Source: CAKVLS01 sp045651685 (GTDB lineage: Bacteria > Bacillota > Clostridia > Christensenellales > UBA1242). From it: DNA of 42,002 nt. Made by a program: the position numbers and the translations under genes. The notes beneath the pieces are model-generated. The model was not told the DNA's origin, searched no databases, and saw only the letters and a list, made by a program, of their open reading frames with translations. Shown here one piece after another: positions 1 to 6,954 of the stretch (position 1 is the stretch's first letter; each line of letters begins with the position of its first letter). The stretch spans positions 1-42,002 of the forward strand of contig JAZRSV010000010.1 of NCBI GenBank assembly GCA_045651685.1, read 5' to 3'.

Positions 1-663
1 GGTGTTTGTACTATAATATCAAAATCAAGTCATACAACGCTTCTTATAGCTTGCAAAGAGCAATATAAACAAATAATAAAAGCTCAAATATTAGAGCATA
101 TAAGCAATATGATTGTTATAAACTATAAACAAGATTATTTGTTGAAACATTTTAACTTTACAGTTTCTAATGATATTAATATGCAAGCTCTAATAAAAGC
201 ACTTGTCGTTTTTGATAGCGATATAGATAAGCAAATAGTAATCGAAAAATTAAAAGGCTTTGACAGTGTAGATTTAGATTCGTTTTTTAACTTTAGGCTA
301 AAAATACTCAAAATCAAATGGTTTGATCTTGTCAAGATAGCTAATGACAATATTATGTATCTTTTTGACAATAACAATTTTTTAGAGCTATTAAAGTTTA
401 TTATAAGCAATATTGACTACCGTACAAGCAAGGTGACGATTAAGTTTAAGCAAAACAATTTTAGGTTATATGATGCTAGCAATAGACCTATACAGGACAA
501 TATGGTGGGTGATATATCTAATTGTGATGATATATGTTTGATAACATCTATTATTGCTCTAGCTCCACAAAAGATATGTTTATATTGTGATACAAGTATA
601 AAAAACTCGACTGTTAATTTGCTATTTCAATTATTTAACGATCGCATAGAAATAATAAAATAA
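1..663 (+). CDS. ytxC: YtxC-like sporulation protein, 5' end outside window
   Basis: The frame is open from base 1, so this is the C-terminal part (about 220 residues) of a longer protein; the first in-frame ATG, at 109, is unlikely to be the true start. The stretch with F-x-x-F-R-L-K, the LLKF block and the closing run ITSIIALAPQKICLY ... LFNDRIEIIK resemble the C-terminal half of the YtxC family, a putative sporulation protein of about 280-300 residues whose biochemical role is unknown. Position supports this: ytxC lies directly upstream of thrS in Bacillus and many Clostridia. No terminator separates it from the thrS promoter, which begins 5 bases after the stop. The family call rests on remembered sequence patterns and context, so it is likely but not certain. 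Confidence 0.7.
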   Translation, partial: GVCTIISKSSHTTLLIACKEQYKQIIKAQILEHISNMIVINYKQDYLLKHFNFTVSNDINMQALIKALVVFDSDIDKQIVIEKLKGFDSVDLDSFFNFRLKILKIKWFDLVKIANDNIMYLFDNNNFLELLKFIISNIDYRTSKVTIKFKQNNFRLYDASNRPIQDNMVGDISNCDDICLITSIIALAPQKICLYCDTSIKNSTVNLLFQLFNDRIEIIK

Positions 664-668
664 AACTG

Positions 669-697
669 TTGACAATCTATGATAACAATAATATAAT
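669..697 (+). promoter_or_regulatory. Promoter of the thrS T-box leader
   Basis: TTGACA (669-674) and TATAAT (692-697) match the sigma-A consensus exactly and are 17 bases apart. Transcription would start near 704, just before the first strand of the T-box Stem I. Confidence 0.85.
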
Positions 698-703
698 AGC
701 AGT

Positions 704-943
704 GTAGTTAAATATCATAGGTTGATAAAGACAAGTAAGTATATAAACCAATTGTTCCAGAGAGTCTATCCTAGGCTGTGAGATAGATACAATCTTATTT
801 ACCGAAACCACCTTTTGACTATGACGCTTATGCCTTGCGACAATAGACATATTGAGTGGTTTTTATAAAACAATTAAGGTGGAACCGCGGAGTAGTATGT
901 ATCTTCGTCCTTTTGTATATTTTACAAGAGGGCGATTTTTTTA
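704..943 (+). promoter_or_regulatory. T-box riboswitch, threonine-specific, controlling thrS
   Basis: The conserved antiterminator motif AAGGTGGAACCGCGG lies at 876-890; its TGGA bulge would pair with the free acceptor end of uncharged tRNA. Stem I closes with TCATAG (715-720) against CTATGA (819-824). The specifier loop shows AGTA on the 5' side and GAA (804-806) on the 3' side, followed at once by ACC (807-809), a threonine codon that fits the downstream gene. A GTTGAT/TGA asymmetric element near the base looks like the usual kink-turn. Uncharged tRNA-Thr should favour the antiterminator and allow thrS transcription; charged tRNA should leave the terminator at 906-943. The family and mechanism are well established; the specifier assignment is my reading. 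Confidence 0.93.
906..943 (+). terminator. T-box attenuator terminator
   Basis: CGTCCTTTTGTA (906-917) pairs with TACAAGAGGGCG (923-934) using two G-U wobbles, followed by a run of seven Ts. It is the off-state structure competing with the antiterminator at 876-905. Confidence 0.88.
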
Positions 944-966
944 TTGCAAGGAGGCAAATAAACATT

Positions 967-1017
967 ATGTTGTACGCGCTATTTACCCGTAAGGGTTATG
1001 AGGTATTTAACAATTAG
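967..1017 (+). CDS. Possible 16-codon leader ORF between T-box and thrS
   Basis: A perfect AAGGAGG (948-954) lies 12 bases before an ATG that opens a 16-codon frame, MLYALFTRKGYEVFNN, ending in TAG. It contains one ACC threonine codon. The spacing is longer than ideal and such a short frame can arise by chance, so it is a candidate only. Downstream, 1029-1054 can form a 10-bp AU-rich hairpin without a T tract, and the thrS ribosome binding site follows. Nothing else is recognisable in the rest of the 664-1086 leader. Confidence 0.3.
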   Translation: MLYALFTRKGYEVFNN

Positions 1018-1086
1018 ATAATAAATTGGGTATAAAAATACATATTTTTGTGCCATATATAAAAATTAGAAATTTAGGAGATAATT

Positions 1087-2844
1087 ATGGAAGAAAATAA
1101 ACAAGAAATGATGCGTCATAGTATGAGTCATGTTATGGCAAAGGCTGTATGCAGTTTGTACCAAGATGTAAAGCTAGCTATTGGCCCAAGCATTGACAAT
1201 GGTTTTTATTATGACTTTGATTTGGGAGTAAATATTACTCCTGCAGATTTTGATAAGATCGAACAAAAAATGAGAGAGATTATCAATCAAAATCAAGACT
1301 TTAAGAGAGTAGAAGTATCAAAAGAACAAGCTTTAGAGATGTTCAAAGATCAACCTTACAAAGTAGAACTAATACAAGAGTTGCCAGAAGGTGAAGATAT
1401 TTCTGTATACTATCTAGGTGAAGACTGGTACGACTTGTGCCGTGGCCCTCATGTAGAAAATACAAAGTTCCTTCGTGGTTTTGCATTTAAGTTTGACAGA
1501 GTAAGTGGTGCATACTGGCGTGGTAGCGAAAAAAATAAGATGCTACAAAGAATATATGTTTTTGGTTTCTGTGACAAAGCAGATCTAAAAGAATATGTTA
1601 ATCGTCTAGAAGAAGCAATCAAGCGTGACCATAACAAACTAGGTCGTGAGCTTGGCTTATTTACTACTGTTGATTATATTGGCCAAGGCTTGCCAATTTT
1701 GTTGCCAAACGGCGCTAGAGTTGTACAACTTTTGCAACGCTTTGTAGAAGATGTTGAGCAAAAACACGGTTGGCTATTAACAAAAACTCCTTTTATGGCA
1801 AAAAGCGACTTGTACAAAATTTCTGGCCACTGGGATCACTATAGATCTGGCATGTTTGTTTTGGGCGATCCAGACAAAGATAAAGAAGTTTTTGCATTGC
1901 GTCCAATGACTTGTCCATTCCAATACCAAGCATATCTTAACAAAGGCCGCTCATATAGAGACTTACCTTTAAGATATAACGAAACTTCTACTTTGTTTAG
2001 AAACGAAGATAGTGGTGAGATGCATGGTCTTATCAGAGTAAGACAATTTACTATTTCTGAAGGCCACCTAATGTGTACTCCAGAACAATTAGAGCAAGAG
2101 TTTAGAGGTTGTTTAGAGCTTGCTATATATATGCTAAAAACTCTTGGCCTATATGAAGATGCATCTTATAGATTCTCACAATGGGATCCAAGCAATAGAG
2201 AAAAGTACATTGGTACTCAAGAACAATGGGACGAGGCTCAAGGTGTTATGAAAAACATTTTGGACAACCTAAATGTACCATACGAAATTGGTGTAGGCGA
2301 AGCTGCCTTCTACGGTCCAAAACTTGACATCCAAATCAAAAATGTTTGGGGCAAAGAAGATACTCTTATCACTATCCAAATTGACCAACTACTTGCCGAA
2401 AAATTTGGTATGGAGTATGTTGACAAAGATGGTGTTAAGAAAAATCCATATATCATACACAGAACTTCTATTGGTTGCTATGAGAGAACTTTGGCTTATC
2501 TTATCGAAAAATATGCTGGCGCGTTCCCACTATGGCTTGCTCCTACTCAAGTAGCTGTTATGAATATTGCCGATAGCAATTTAGACTATGCTGTAGAAGT
2601 AAAAAATAAACTTGCAGATGCAGGTTTTAGAGTAGAGCTTGACGACCGCAACGAAAAGATTGGCAAAAAGATTAGAGAAGCCCAACTACAAAAAATACCT
2701 TATATGATCGTTGTTGGTGATAAAGAGCGTGATGATAAAGTTGTAGCTCTTCGTCATCGCAAAGAGGGTGATTTGGGCGTTATGTCTATAGAAGAATTAA
2801 TCGCAAAATTGCAACAAGAAAGCGATTCTAAAGAAATAAAATAA
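1087..2844 (+). CDS. thrS: Threonyl-tRNA synthetase lacking the TGS domain
   Basis: Attaches threonine to tRNA-Thr in the cytoplasm. The 585-residue protein starts directly in the editing domain, with HSMSH (11-15) and LCRGPHV (117-123). The class II catalytic core follows, with the three expected zinc ligands C276 (RPMTC), H327 (SEGH) and H458 (IIHRTSIG). The anticodon-binding domain occupies about the last 110 residues. Most ThrRS are about 640 residues and begin with a TGS domain, which is absent here. The start is well supported: AGGAG lies 8 bases upstream and no in-frame extension is plausible because the leader is a T-box. Expression should respond to threonine charging through that T-box. 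The functional call is firm. Confidence 0.98.
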   Translation: MEENKQEMMRHSMSHVMAKAVCSLYQDVKLAIGPSIDNGFYYDFDLGVNITPADFDKIEQKMREIINQNQDFKRVEVSKEQALEMFKDQPYKVELIQELPEGEDISVYYLGEDWYDLCRGPHVENTKFLRGFAFKFDRVSGAYWRGSEKNKMLQRIYVFGFCDKADLKEYVNRLEEAIKRDHNKLGRELGLFTTVDYIGQGLPILLPNGARVVQLLQRFVEDVEQKHGWLLTKTPFMAKSDLYKISGHWDHYRSGMFVLGDPDKDKEVFALRPMTCPFQYQAYLNKGRSYRDLPLRYNETSTLFRNEDSGEMHGLIRVRQFTISEGHLMCTPEQLEQEFRGCLELAIYMLKTLGLYEDASYRFSQWDPSNREKYIGTQEQWDEAQGVMKNILDNLNVPYEIGVGEAAFYGPKLDIQIKNVWGKEDTLITIQIDQLLAEKFGMEYVDKDGVKKNPYIIHRTSIGCYERTLAYLIEKYAGAFPLWLAPTQVAVMNIADSNLDYAVEVKNKLADAGFRVELDDRNEKIGKKIREAQLQKIPYMIVVGDKERDDKVVALRHRKEGDLGVMSIEELIAKLQQESDSKEIK

Positions 2845-2868
2845 TTTATAAAAATTGTAAAAAATATG

Positions 2869-2897
2869 TTGACTTATATTATTTTGTGTGATAATAT
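2869..2897 (+). promoter_or_regulatory. Promoter of infC-rpmI-rplT
   Basis: TTGACT (2869-2874) is followed by an AT-rich -10 region, either GATAAT (2890-2895, spacer 15) or TAATAT (2892-2897, spacer 17). Start of transcription near 2903. It lies just after the thrS stop codon. Confidence 0.7.
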
Positions 2898-2902
2898 AAG
2901 AG

Positions 2903-3046
2903 CGTTCAAAGAAGAAGTATCCGCTTCTCACCGTACAAGTTCACTTCGTCCGGTAGTTATTATTCATATTAATGATTAGTAATTTTAGGTGGATGCTGTG
3001 CATTCACCTTTTTTTATGGATACAAAATTTTAAGGAGGGTAAACCC
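2903..3046 (+). promoter_or_regulatory. infC leader, probable L20-type autoregulatory leader with attenuator
   Basis: About 140 bases of structured, untranslated leader precede infC. It includes several short pairings (for example GAAG at 2910-2915 with CTTC near 2924) and ends in a strong terminator hairpin at 2987-3015, ahead of the infC ribosome binding site. In Bacillota this operon is controlled by ribosomal protein L20 binding its own leader and causing premature termination. The layout here fits that, but L20 binding is inferred from position and from the terminator, not from a recognised binding fold. Confidence 0.6.
2987..3015 (+). terminator. Attenuator terminator in infC leader
   Basis: AGGTGGATGC (2987-2996), loop TGT, then GCATTCACCT (3000-3009): a 10-bp stem with one G-U pair, followed by a T run to 3015. 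It lies upstream of the infC start, so it must be conditional. Confidence 0.85.
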
Positions 3047-3559
3047 ATTAAAGACCAATTAATTAATGATCAAATCAATTTGCCAAAAGTTCGTTTAGTA
3101 GGCGAAACTGGCGAGCAATTAGGTATCATGTCAAGTGCAGAGGCAAACAGTATCGCAGATGAACAAAATCTTGACCTAGTGCTTATTTCACCTAATGCAG
3201 AACCACCAGTATGCAGACTTATGAATTATGGTAAGTTCAAATTTGAGCAAACTAAAAAATTAAAAGAACAACGCAAAGCACAAAAAGTTGTAGAATTGAA
3301 AGAAATTCAACTTTCTATGACAATTGAGCGTCACGATTTAGAAGTCAAAGCAAAACATGCTCGTAGATTTTTAGACAATGGTGACAAAGTAAAAGTCACT
3401 ATTCGTATGCGTGGTAGACAACAATCTCGTCCAGAAGCTGGTATTCAAGTTATGAATCAATTTGCCGAAGGTCTACAAGATGTTGGTTCTATAGAAAAAG
3501 CTGCCGAGATTTTAGGCAGAAATATCAACATGGTTATAGCCCCAATAAAAAATAAATAG
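3047..3559 (+). CDS. infC: Translation initiation factor IF-3, AUU start codon
   Basis: IF-3 binds the 30S subunit, prevents premature 50S joining and monitors start codon choice. The 170-residue product has the expected length, with the N-terminal domain (INDQINLPKVRLVGETGEQL), a lysine-rich linker and the C-terminal RNA-binding domain with IRMRGRQQSRPEAG. The only ATG upstream in frame (2972) lies before the terminator hairpin, has no ribosome binding site and would add 25 unrelated residues. A strong AAGGAGGG (3032-3039) sits instead 7-8 bases before ATT at 3047, where IF-3 homology begins. An AUU start is the classic device by which IF-3 limits its own translation. rpmI follows 18 bases after the stop. 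Confidence 0.93.
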   Translation: MKDQLINDQINLPKVRLVGETGEQLGIMSSAEANSIADEQNLDLVLISPNAEPPVCRLMNYGKFKFEQTKKLKEQRKAQKVVELKEIQLSMTIERHDLEVKAKHARRFLDNGDKVKVTIRMRGRQQSRPEAGIQVMNQFAEGLQDVGSIEKAAEILGRNINMVIAPIKNK

Positions 3560-3577
3560 TATTTAGGAGAAATTATT

Positions 3578-3772
3578 ATGCCAAAACAAAAAACAAACAG
3601 TTCAGCAAAAAAGCGTTTTACAGTAAAACCATCTGGTGTTATTAAACGCAGCCAACAAGGTAAAAGACACATTCTAAACAAAAAGACAACAAAGCGTAAA
3701 CGCAACCTACGTCAAGGTGCTTATGTAAGCGATACACAAAGCAAAACTATTAAGACATTGGTGCAAGGCTAA
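3578..3772 (+). CDS. rpmI: Large ribosomal subunit protein bL35
   Basis: A 64-residue, strongly basic protein beginning MPKQKTNSSAKKRF, with the RSQQGKRHIL segment typical of bL35. A GGAG lies 10 bases upstream. It sits in the usual order infC-rpmI-rplT and should be co-transcribed with them. It has full family length and nothing unusual. Confidence 0.97.
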   Translation: MPKQKTNSSAKKRFTVKPSGVIKRSQQGKRHILNKKTTKRKRNLRQGAYVSDTQSKTIKTLVQG

Positions 3773-3790
3773 TAAAGGGAGAGTACAGTT

Positions 3791-4150
3791 ATGAGAATTA
3801 AAAGAAGCGTAAACAAAGCAAAACACAAGAGAGCAGTTCTTAAAGCTGCTAAAGGTTATAGAGGCGCAAAATCAACTTTATTTAGAGTTGCTAACCAAGC
3901 CGTTATGAAAAGTGGTCAATATGCATATATCGGCCGTAAACAAAGAAAAAGAGATATGCGTTCTCTATGGATCGCTCGTATCAACGCAGCTTGCCGTATC
4001 AACGATATTTCATACAGCCAATTCATGCATGGTCTAAAACTTGCTAACATCAACCTTAACAGAAAGGTTCTTGCAGAAATGGCAGTTAATGACAAAGCAG
4101 CTTTTACAGCTCTTGCAGAAACAGCAAAAAAACAAATTGCTAATGCATAA
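3791..4150 (+). CDS. rplT: Large ribosomal subunit protein bL20
   Basis: 119 residues with the bL20 pattern: a basic N-terminal helix (RIKRSVNKAKHKRAVLKAAK, then GYRGAKS) and the globular RNA-binding part with RKQRKRDMRSLWIARINAA. bL20 is an early assembly protein on 23S rRNA and, in Bacillota, the repressor that binds the infC leader. GGGAG lies 8 bases before the ATG. It is the last gene of its operon; a hairpin terminator begins 8 bases after the stop. Confidence 0.98.
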   Translation: MRIKRSVNKAKHKRAVLKAAKGYRGAKSTLFRVANQAVMKSGQYAYIGRKQRKRDMRSLWIARINAACRINDISYSQFMHGLKLANINLNRKVLAEMAVNDKAAFTALAETAKKQIANA

Positions 4151-4157
4151 CAAAATG

Positions 4158-4187
4158 ATACTCGCAAAATTATTTGCGAGTATTTTT
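4158..4187 (+). terminator. Terminator after rplT
   Basis: ATACTCGCAAA (4158-4168) and TTTGCGAGTAT (4173-4183) form a perfect 11-bp stem with loop ATTA. The T tail is short (about five), so some read-through into the next gene is possible. Confidence 0.8.
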
Positions 4188-4206
4188 GGATAAAAAAGGG
4201 TAGTAT

Positions 4207-4962
4207 ATGCAAACAATAACAAGTACAAGCAACCCGCTTATAAAACAACTAAATAGCCTTAAAGATAACCATGGCGATGTTGTTTTGGTAGAGGGTATAA
4301 AAATTATAAAAGAAGTTATAAACAACAACCTTGCAATACAGAATATACTTGTCACTCAAGAAAAGTATGACCTATACAAAGATGTTATTAACTTTGATCA
4401 ATACAATGCTTATATAGTAAGCGAGCATATTATAAAAAGTTTGTCTGATACTCGTTCGCCACAAGGTATAGTTGCTAGTGTAGAGTGGGTTGACAAAACT
4501 TTTTCTAACCCTACTAACAAATTTTTGGTTTTGGACAATATCCAAGATCCAGGCAATTTGGGTACAATTATCCGTACAGCACTTGGTGCTAATTATTTAG
4601 ACCTATATTTGATCGACTGTGTAGGATACAAAACTCCAAAAGTTTTGCGCAGCACAATGGGTGCAATATTTGGTCTAAATATTTATAAATGCACCTTACA
4701 AGATATAAAAACTATGATGCAAAACAATGATTTGCAACTAATATGTACTAACCTAAACGGCACAAATATTTATGATTTTACACCTAAAAAAGACTGTTAT
4801 GGTCTTGCAATAGGCAATGAAGGCAAAGGTCTTTGTGATGAACTTATCGATCTTGCTAAGGACAAAATCACAATACCTATGAATCCAAAATTAGAGTCAC
4901 TTAACGCCGGTGTTAGTGCAGGTATAGCAATGTATATGCTAAATTATAAAAAGGGAGAATAA
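4207..4962 (+). CDS. ysgA: SpoU/TrmH-family RNA 2'-O-ribose methyltransferase
   Basis: 251 residues in the SPOUT superfamily. An N-terminal substrate-binding domain (about 1-95, starting TSTSNPLIKQL) precedes the knotted SAM-binding domain. The three SpoU motifs are all present: LDNIQDPGNLGTIIRTA, then IGNEGKGL, then IPMNPKLESLNAGVSAGI. The N of motif 1, the E of motif 2 and the SLN of motif 3 are intact, so it should be active. It most resembles the RlmB/YsgA branch, which methylates ribose in 23S rRNA; ysgA lies close to rplT in Bacillus, which supports the symbol, but the target nucleotide cannot be read from sequence. AAAGGG lies 8 bases before the ATG, and yebC follows 4 bases after the stop, so the two form an operon. 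Confidence 0.85.
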   Translation: MQTITSTSNPLIKQLNSLKDNHGDVVLVEGIKIIKEVINNNLAIQNILVTQEKYDLYKDVINFDQYNAYIVSEHIIKSLSDTRSPQGIVASVEWVDKTFSNPTNKFLVLDNIQDPGNLGTIIRTALGANYLDLYLIDCVGYKTPKVLRSTMGAIFGLNIYKCTLQDIKTMMQNNDLQLICTNLNGTNIYDFTPKKDCYGLAIGNEGKGLCDELIDLAKDKITIPMNPKLESLNAGVSAGIAMYMLNYKKGE

Positions 4963-4966
4963 TAAT

Positions 4967-5704
4967 ATGTCAGGACATAGCAAGTGGGCAACAATCCGTA
5001 GAGCAAAAGGTAAAACAGACGCTGCTCGTGGTAGATTGTTTACAAAAATCGGTAGAGAAATCGCCGTTGCAGTAAAAATGGGTGGCCCAGATGTTAACAG
5101 CAACTCAAGATTAAGAGATGCAGTAGCAAAAGCTAAATCAAACAATATGCCTAATGACAACATCCAAAGAAGTATCAAAAAGGCAAGTGGTGAGCTAAAC
5201 TCAATCAACTACGAAGAAATTACATACGAAGGTTATGGTGTAGGTGGTAGTGCTGTTATAGTAAAATGCCTAACTGACAACAAAAATCGTTCTGCAGGTG
5301 ATGTTAGACACGCTTTTGACAAACTAGGTGGAAGCATGGGTTCTACTGGTTGTGTATCATACTTGTTCGAAAAGAAAGGTATTTTAGAGCTAGCAAAAAC
5401 CAAAGACATGGTAGAAGACGACATTATCATGATGTGTTTAGAAGCAAATGCAGATGATGTTGTTGACGAAGGCGATGTATACGAAATTATCACAAGCCCA
5501 GCTAACTTTAACCAAGTAAGAGAAGATTTGCAAAATCAAGGTTTAGCTTTTGAAGAAGCCGAAGTGACTTTGGTACCTCAAAACACTATCGACCTAAAAG
5601 CAGAACAACTTAATACCTTTATCAAAATGATCGATATGTTAGAAGAACTTGATGATGTACAAGAAGTATATCACAATGTTAACATGCCAGATGATGAAGA
5701 ATAA
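4967..5704 (+). CDS. yebC: YebC/TACO1-family protein
   Basis: 245 residues with the family start MSGHSKWATIRRAKGKTDAARGR split over the N-terminal domain, followed by the G-x-P-x-x-N-S-R-L-R and NMPNDNIQRSIKKA blocks. YebC proteins were described as transcriptional regulators (some of ruv or quorum-sensing genes) and, more recently, as factors helping ribosomes through proline runs; the sequence does not decide between these roles. AAGGGAG sits in the end of the preceding gene. yebC normally leads directly into ruvCAB, but here two opposite-strand genes and about 1.4 kb intervene. Confidence 0.95.
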   Translation: MSGHSKWATIRRAKGKTDAARGRLFTKIGREIAVAVKMGGPDVNSNSRLRDAVAKAKSNNMPNDNIQRSIKKASGELNSINYEEITYEGYGVGGSAVIVKCLTDNKNRSAGDVRHAFDKLGGSMGSTGCVSYLFEKKGILELAKTKDMVEDDIIMMCLEANADDVVDEGDVYEIITSPANFNQVREDLQNQGLAFEEAEVTLVPQNTIDLKAEQLNTFIKMIDMLEELDDVQEVYHNVNMPDDEE

Positions 5705-5710
5705 CTATAA

Positions 5711-5740
5711 AAAAACAACCTAGCTTTGGTTGTTTTTTTT
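5711..5740 (+). terminator. Terminator after yebC
   Basis: AAAAACAACC (5711-5720), loop TAGCTTT, GGTTGTTTTT (5728-5737), continuing as Ts. It ends the ysgA-yebC transcript. Confidence 0.88.
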
Positions 5741-5804
5741 GGTATACAAATTTTTGTGTATTGCAACAAAAAACATTGTTTTTATGGGTAAAAATGCTGC
5801 TTAA

Positions 5805-5838
5805 TAAAAAAATAAAACACGGATGTTATCCGTGTTTT
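5805..5838 (-). terminator. Terminator of the minus-strand unknown pair
   Basis: AAAACACGGAT (5814-5824), loop GTT, ATCCGTGTTTT (5828-5838). Read on the minus strand the stem is followed by a seven-T run; on the plus strand it is followed by TTA, so the main direction is minus. Confidence 0.82.
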
Positions 5839-5842
5839 TATA

Positions 5843-6352
5843 TTAGTTTTGTTCTTTTGCGTTTGATTTTGATATTGGTTCTGGTATATCAATAGATATT
5901 ATTGGAAATTTAATAGATCCATCTTCTTCTTGAACACTGCTTATGCTATATACAGCTTCTCTCATTCGAGAGTATGCAGCATCTCTTCTTAAAATATCAC
6001 TTTCTTCTAGATATGGGTTTTTTGGATCGATAACTTTGTCTGGTTTTGACTCATCATAAGAATTTCTTTGAACATAACCATTAAAATCAGCTGATTCGTT
6101 AAAATCACGCTCTTTAGATTGATATTCTGACACTATTGCGTTGCAGTTAGCACAGATGCTTTCTAGTACAGCTTGTGATACTGTTTCTAGGCCAGTCACT
6201 TTTTTGTATATTGCTAGAGCTTTTTGTTCTAGAGTTGATAGGGATTGTTCGTATCTATCGCAAAGTCTAGATCCGTTTCTATAATCTTCTTCGTAGTCAT
6301 ATGCTTGACTCCAATTGCCTCTTGGAGTGTCTTTTTCTTGCATTCTTGCCAT
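5843..6352 (-). CDS. Unrecognised acidic protein, second gene of the pair
   Basis: I do not recognise this 169-residue protein. It has no signal peptide, no membrane segment and is highly charged, so it is probably cytoplasmic. Near the N-terminus it carries W14-x4-D-Y-E-E-D (14-23), closely similar to W3-x3-D-W-E-E-D in the product of the gene just upstream. A helical middle follows with a single C-x-x-C (SICANCNAI), and the C-terminus is Pro/Ile/Ser-rich (ISIDIPEPISKSN). An AAAGGA lies 12 bases before the ATG, and the gap to the upstream gene is 19 bases, so both are one transcript. The frame is clean with normal stops, and base use resembles its neighbours, which argues for a real native gene rather than recent transfer. 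Confidence 0.72.
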   Translation of the reverse strand: MARMQEKDTPRGNWSQAYDYEEDYRNGSRLCDRYEQSLSTLEQKALAIYKKVTGLETVSQAVLESICANCNAIVSEYQSKERDFNESADFNGYVQRNSYDESKPDKVIDPKNPYLEESDILRRDAAYSRMREAVYSISSVQEEDGSIKFPIISIDIPEPISKSNAKEQN

Positions 6353-6371
6353 AATTCTTTGTTTCCTTTAA

Positions 6372-6887
6372 TTATTTTGGTGTTGGTTCACTAGGAGTTT
6401 GCGGTTTAGGGGCATCAATTGGGTCTTCCATTAATCCTAGATCAAAAAATGATGGTTGTGTTGGTGTTTCAACTGGTTGTGGTGATGCTTGTGCAATAGG
6501 TTTTGTAGGGTCTAATGCCGCAACGCCAGTTTTGTTTTGAGTGTGTAGGGTATCTGTAGCTTTACTTTTTGCTAGTAAGTGCTCGATATCTTCCTTTGAA
6601 ATGTTATAATCTTCAATAAGTACACTTTCGTAGTCATATTGAGATATTAAATTTTTTAATGCTTCGTGGTGTTTTTTACCAGACAATTCTTCTGTTGTTA
6701 AAAACTTTTCTAAAGCAGCCATGTCTACAGAAGAATATTTCATTTTTGATATCAAATTTTGGGTGTGGGTGCAGTCTCTATCATAGTCAGATAGTGTATC
6801 GCTTGCTTCGTTCCACTTTGTCCAAACATAGACAGAGTGTTCTCTTTCTTGTTTGTCCTCTTCCCAATCAGAATAATTCCAACTCAC
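6372..6887 (-). CDS. Unrecognised acidic protein with Pro/Thr-rich tail, GTG start
   Basis: I do not recognise this 171-residue protein. It opens with a tryptophan- and acid-rich segment (SWNYSDWEEDKQEREH), followed by a predicted helical body to about residue 120. The last 45 residues are a disordered-looking Pro/Thr/Gln tail that contains one hydrophobic patch, PSFFDLGLMEDP. Such a layout suggests a small scaffold or adaptor with a short binding motif, but this is speculation. The start is GTG at 6887: AGGGAGG lies 8 bases upstream and no in-frame ATG is close. No signal peptide or membrane helix is seen. It has its own promoter at 6920-6948 and shares the N-terminal W-x(3,4)-D-[WY]-E-E-D signature with the next gene. 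Confidence 0.72.
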   Translation of the reverse strand: MSWNYSDWEEDKQEREHSVYVWTKWNEASDTLSDYDRDCTHTQNLISKMKYSSVDMAALEKFLTTEELSGKKHHEALKNLISQYDYESVLIEDYNISKEDIEHLLAKSKATDTLHTQNKTGVAALDPTKPIAQASPQPVETPTQPSFFDLGLMEDPIDAPKPQTPSEPTPK

Positions 6888-6911
6888 AAAAAATCCCTCC
6901 CTTTTTGTTTG

Positions 6912-6954
6912 TTGCTATTATTGTAGCATATTGTGTCGATATTTGCAATAGCAA
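6912..6954. repeat. Inverted repeat spanning the unknown pair's promoter
   Basis: TTGCTATT (6912-6919) and AATAGCAA (6947-6954) are exact inverted copies, 35 bases centre to centre. One covers the -35 box and the other the expected transcription start. This would suit an operator bound at two half-sites, or a chance pairing in AT-rich DNA. Confidence 0.45.
6920..6948 (-). promoter_or_regulatory. Promoter of the minus-strand unknown pair
   Basis: Read on the minus strand: TTGCAA (6948-6943), 17 bases, then TACAAT (6925-6920), with an extended -10 TG at 6928-6927. The start of transcription would be near 6913, giving a 25-base leader before the GTG. Confidence 0.7.

Noticed and set aside
2972..3046. 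ATG-initiated N-terminal extension of infC
   Set aside because: It would translate through the attenuator hairpin and T run, lacks a ribosome binding site and adds residues with no IF-3 similarity.
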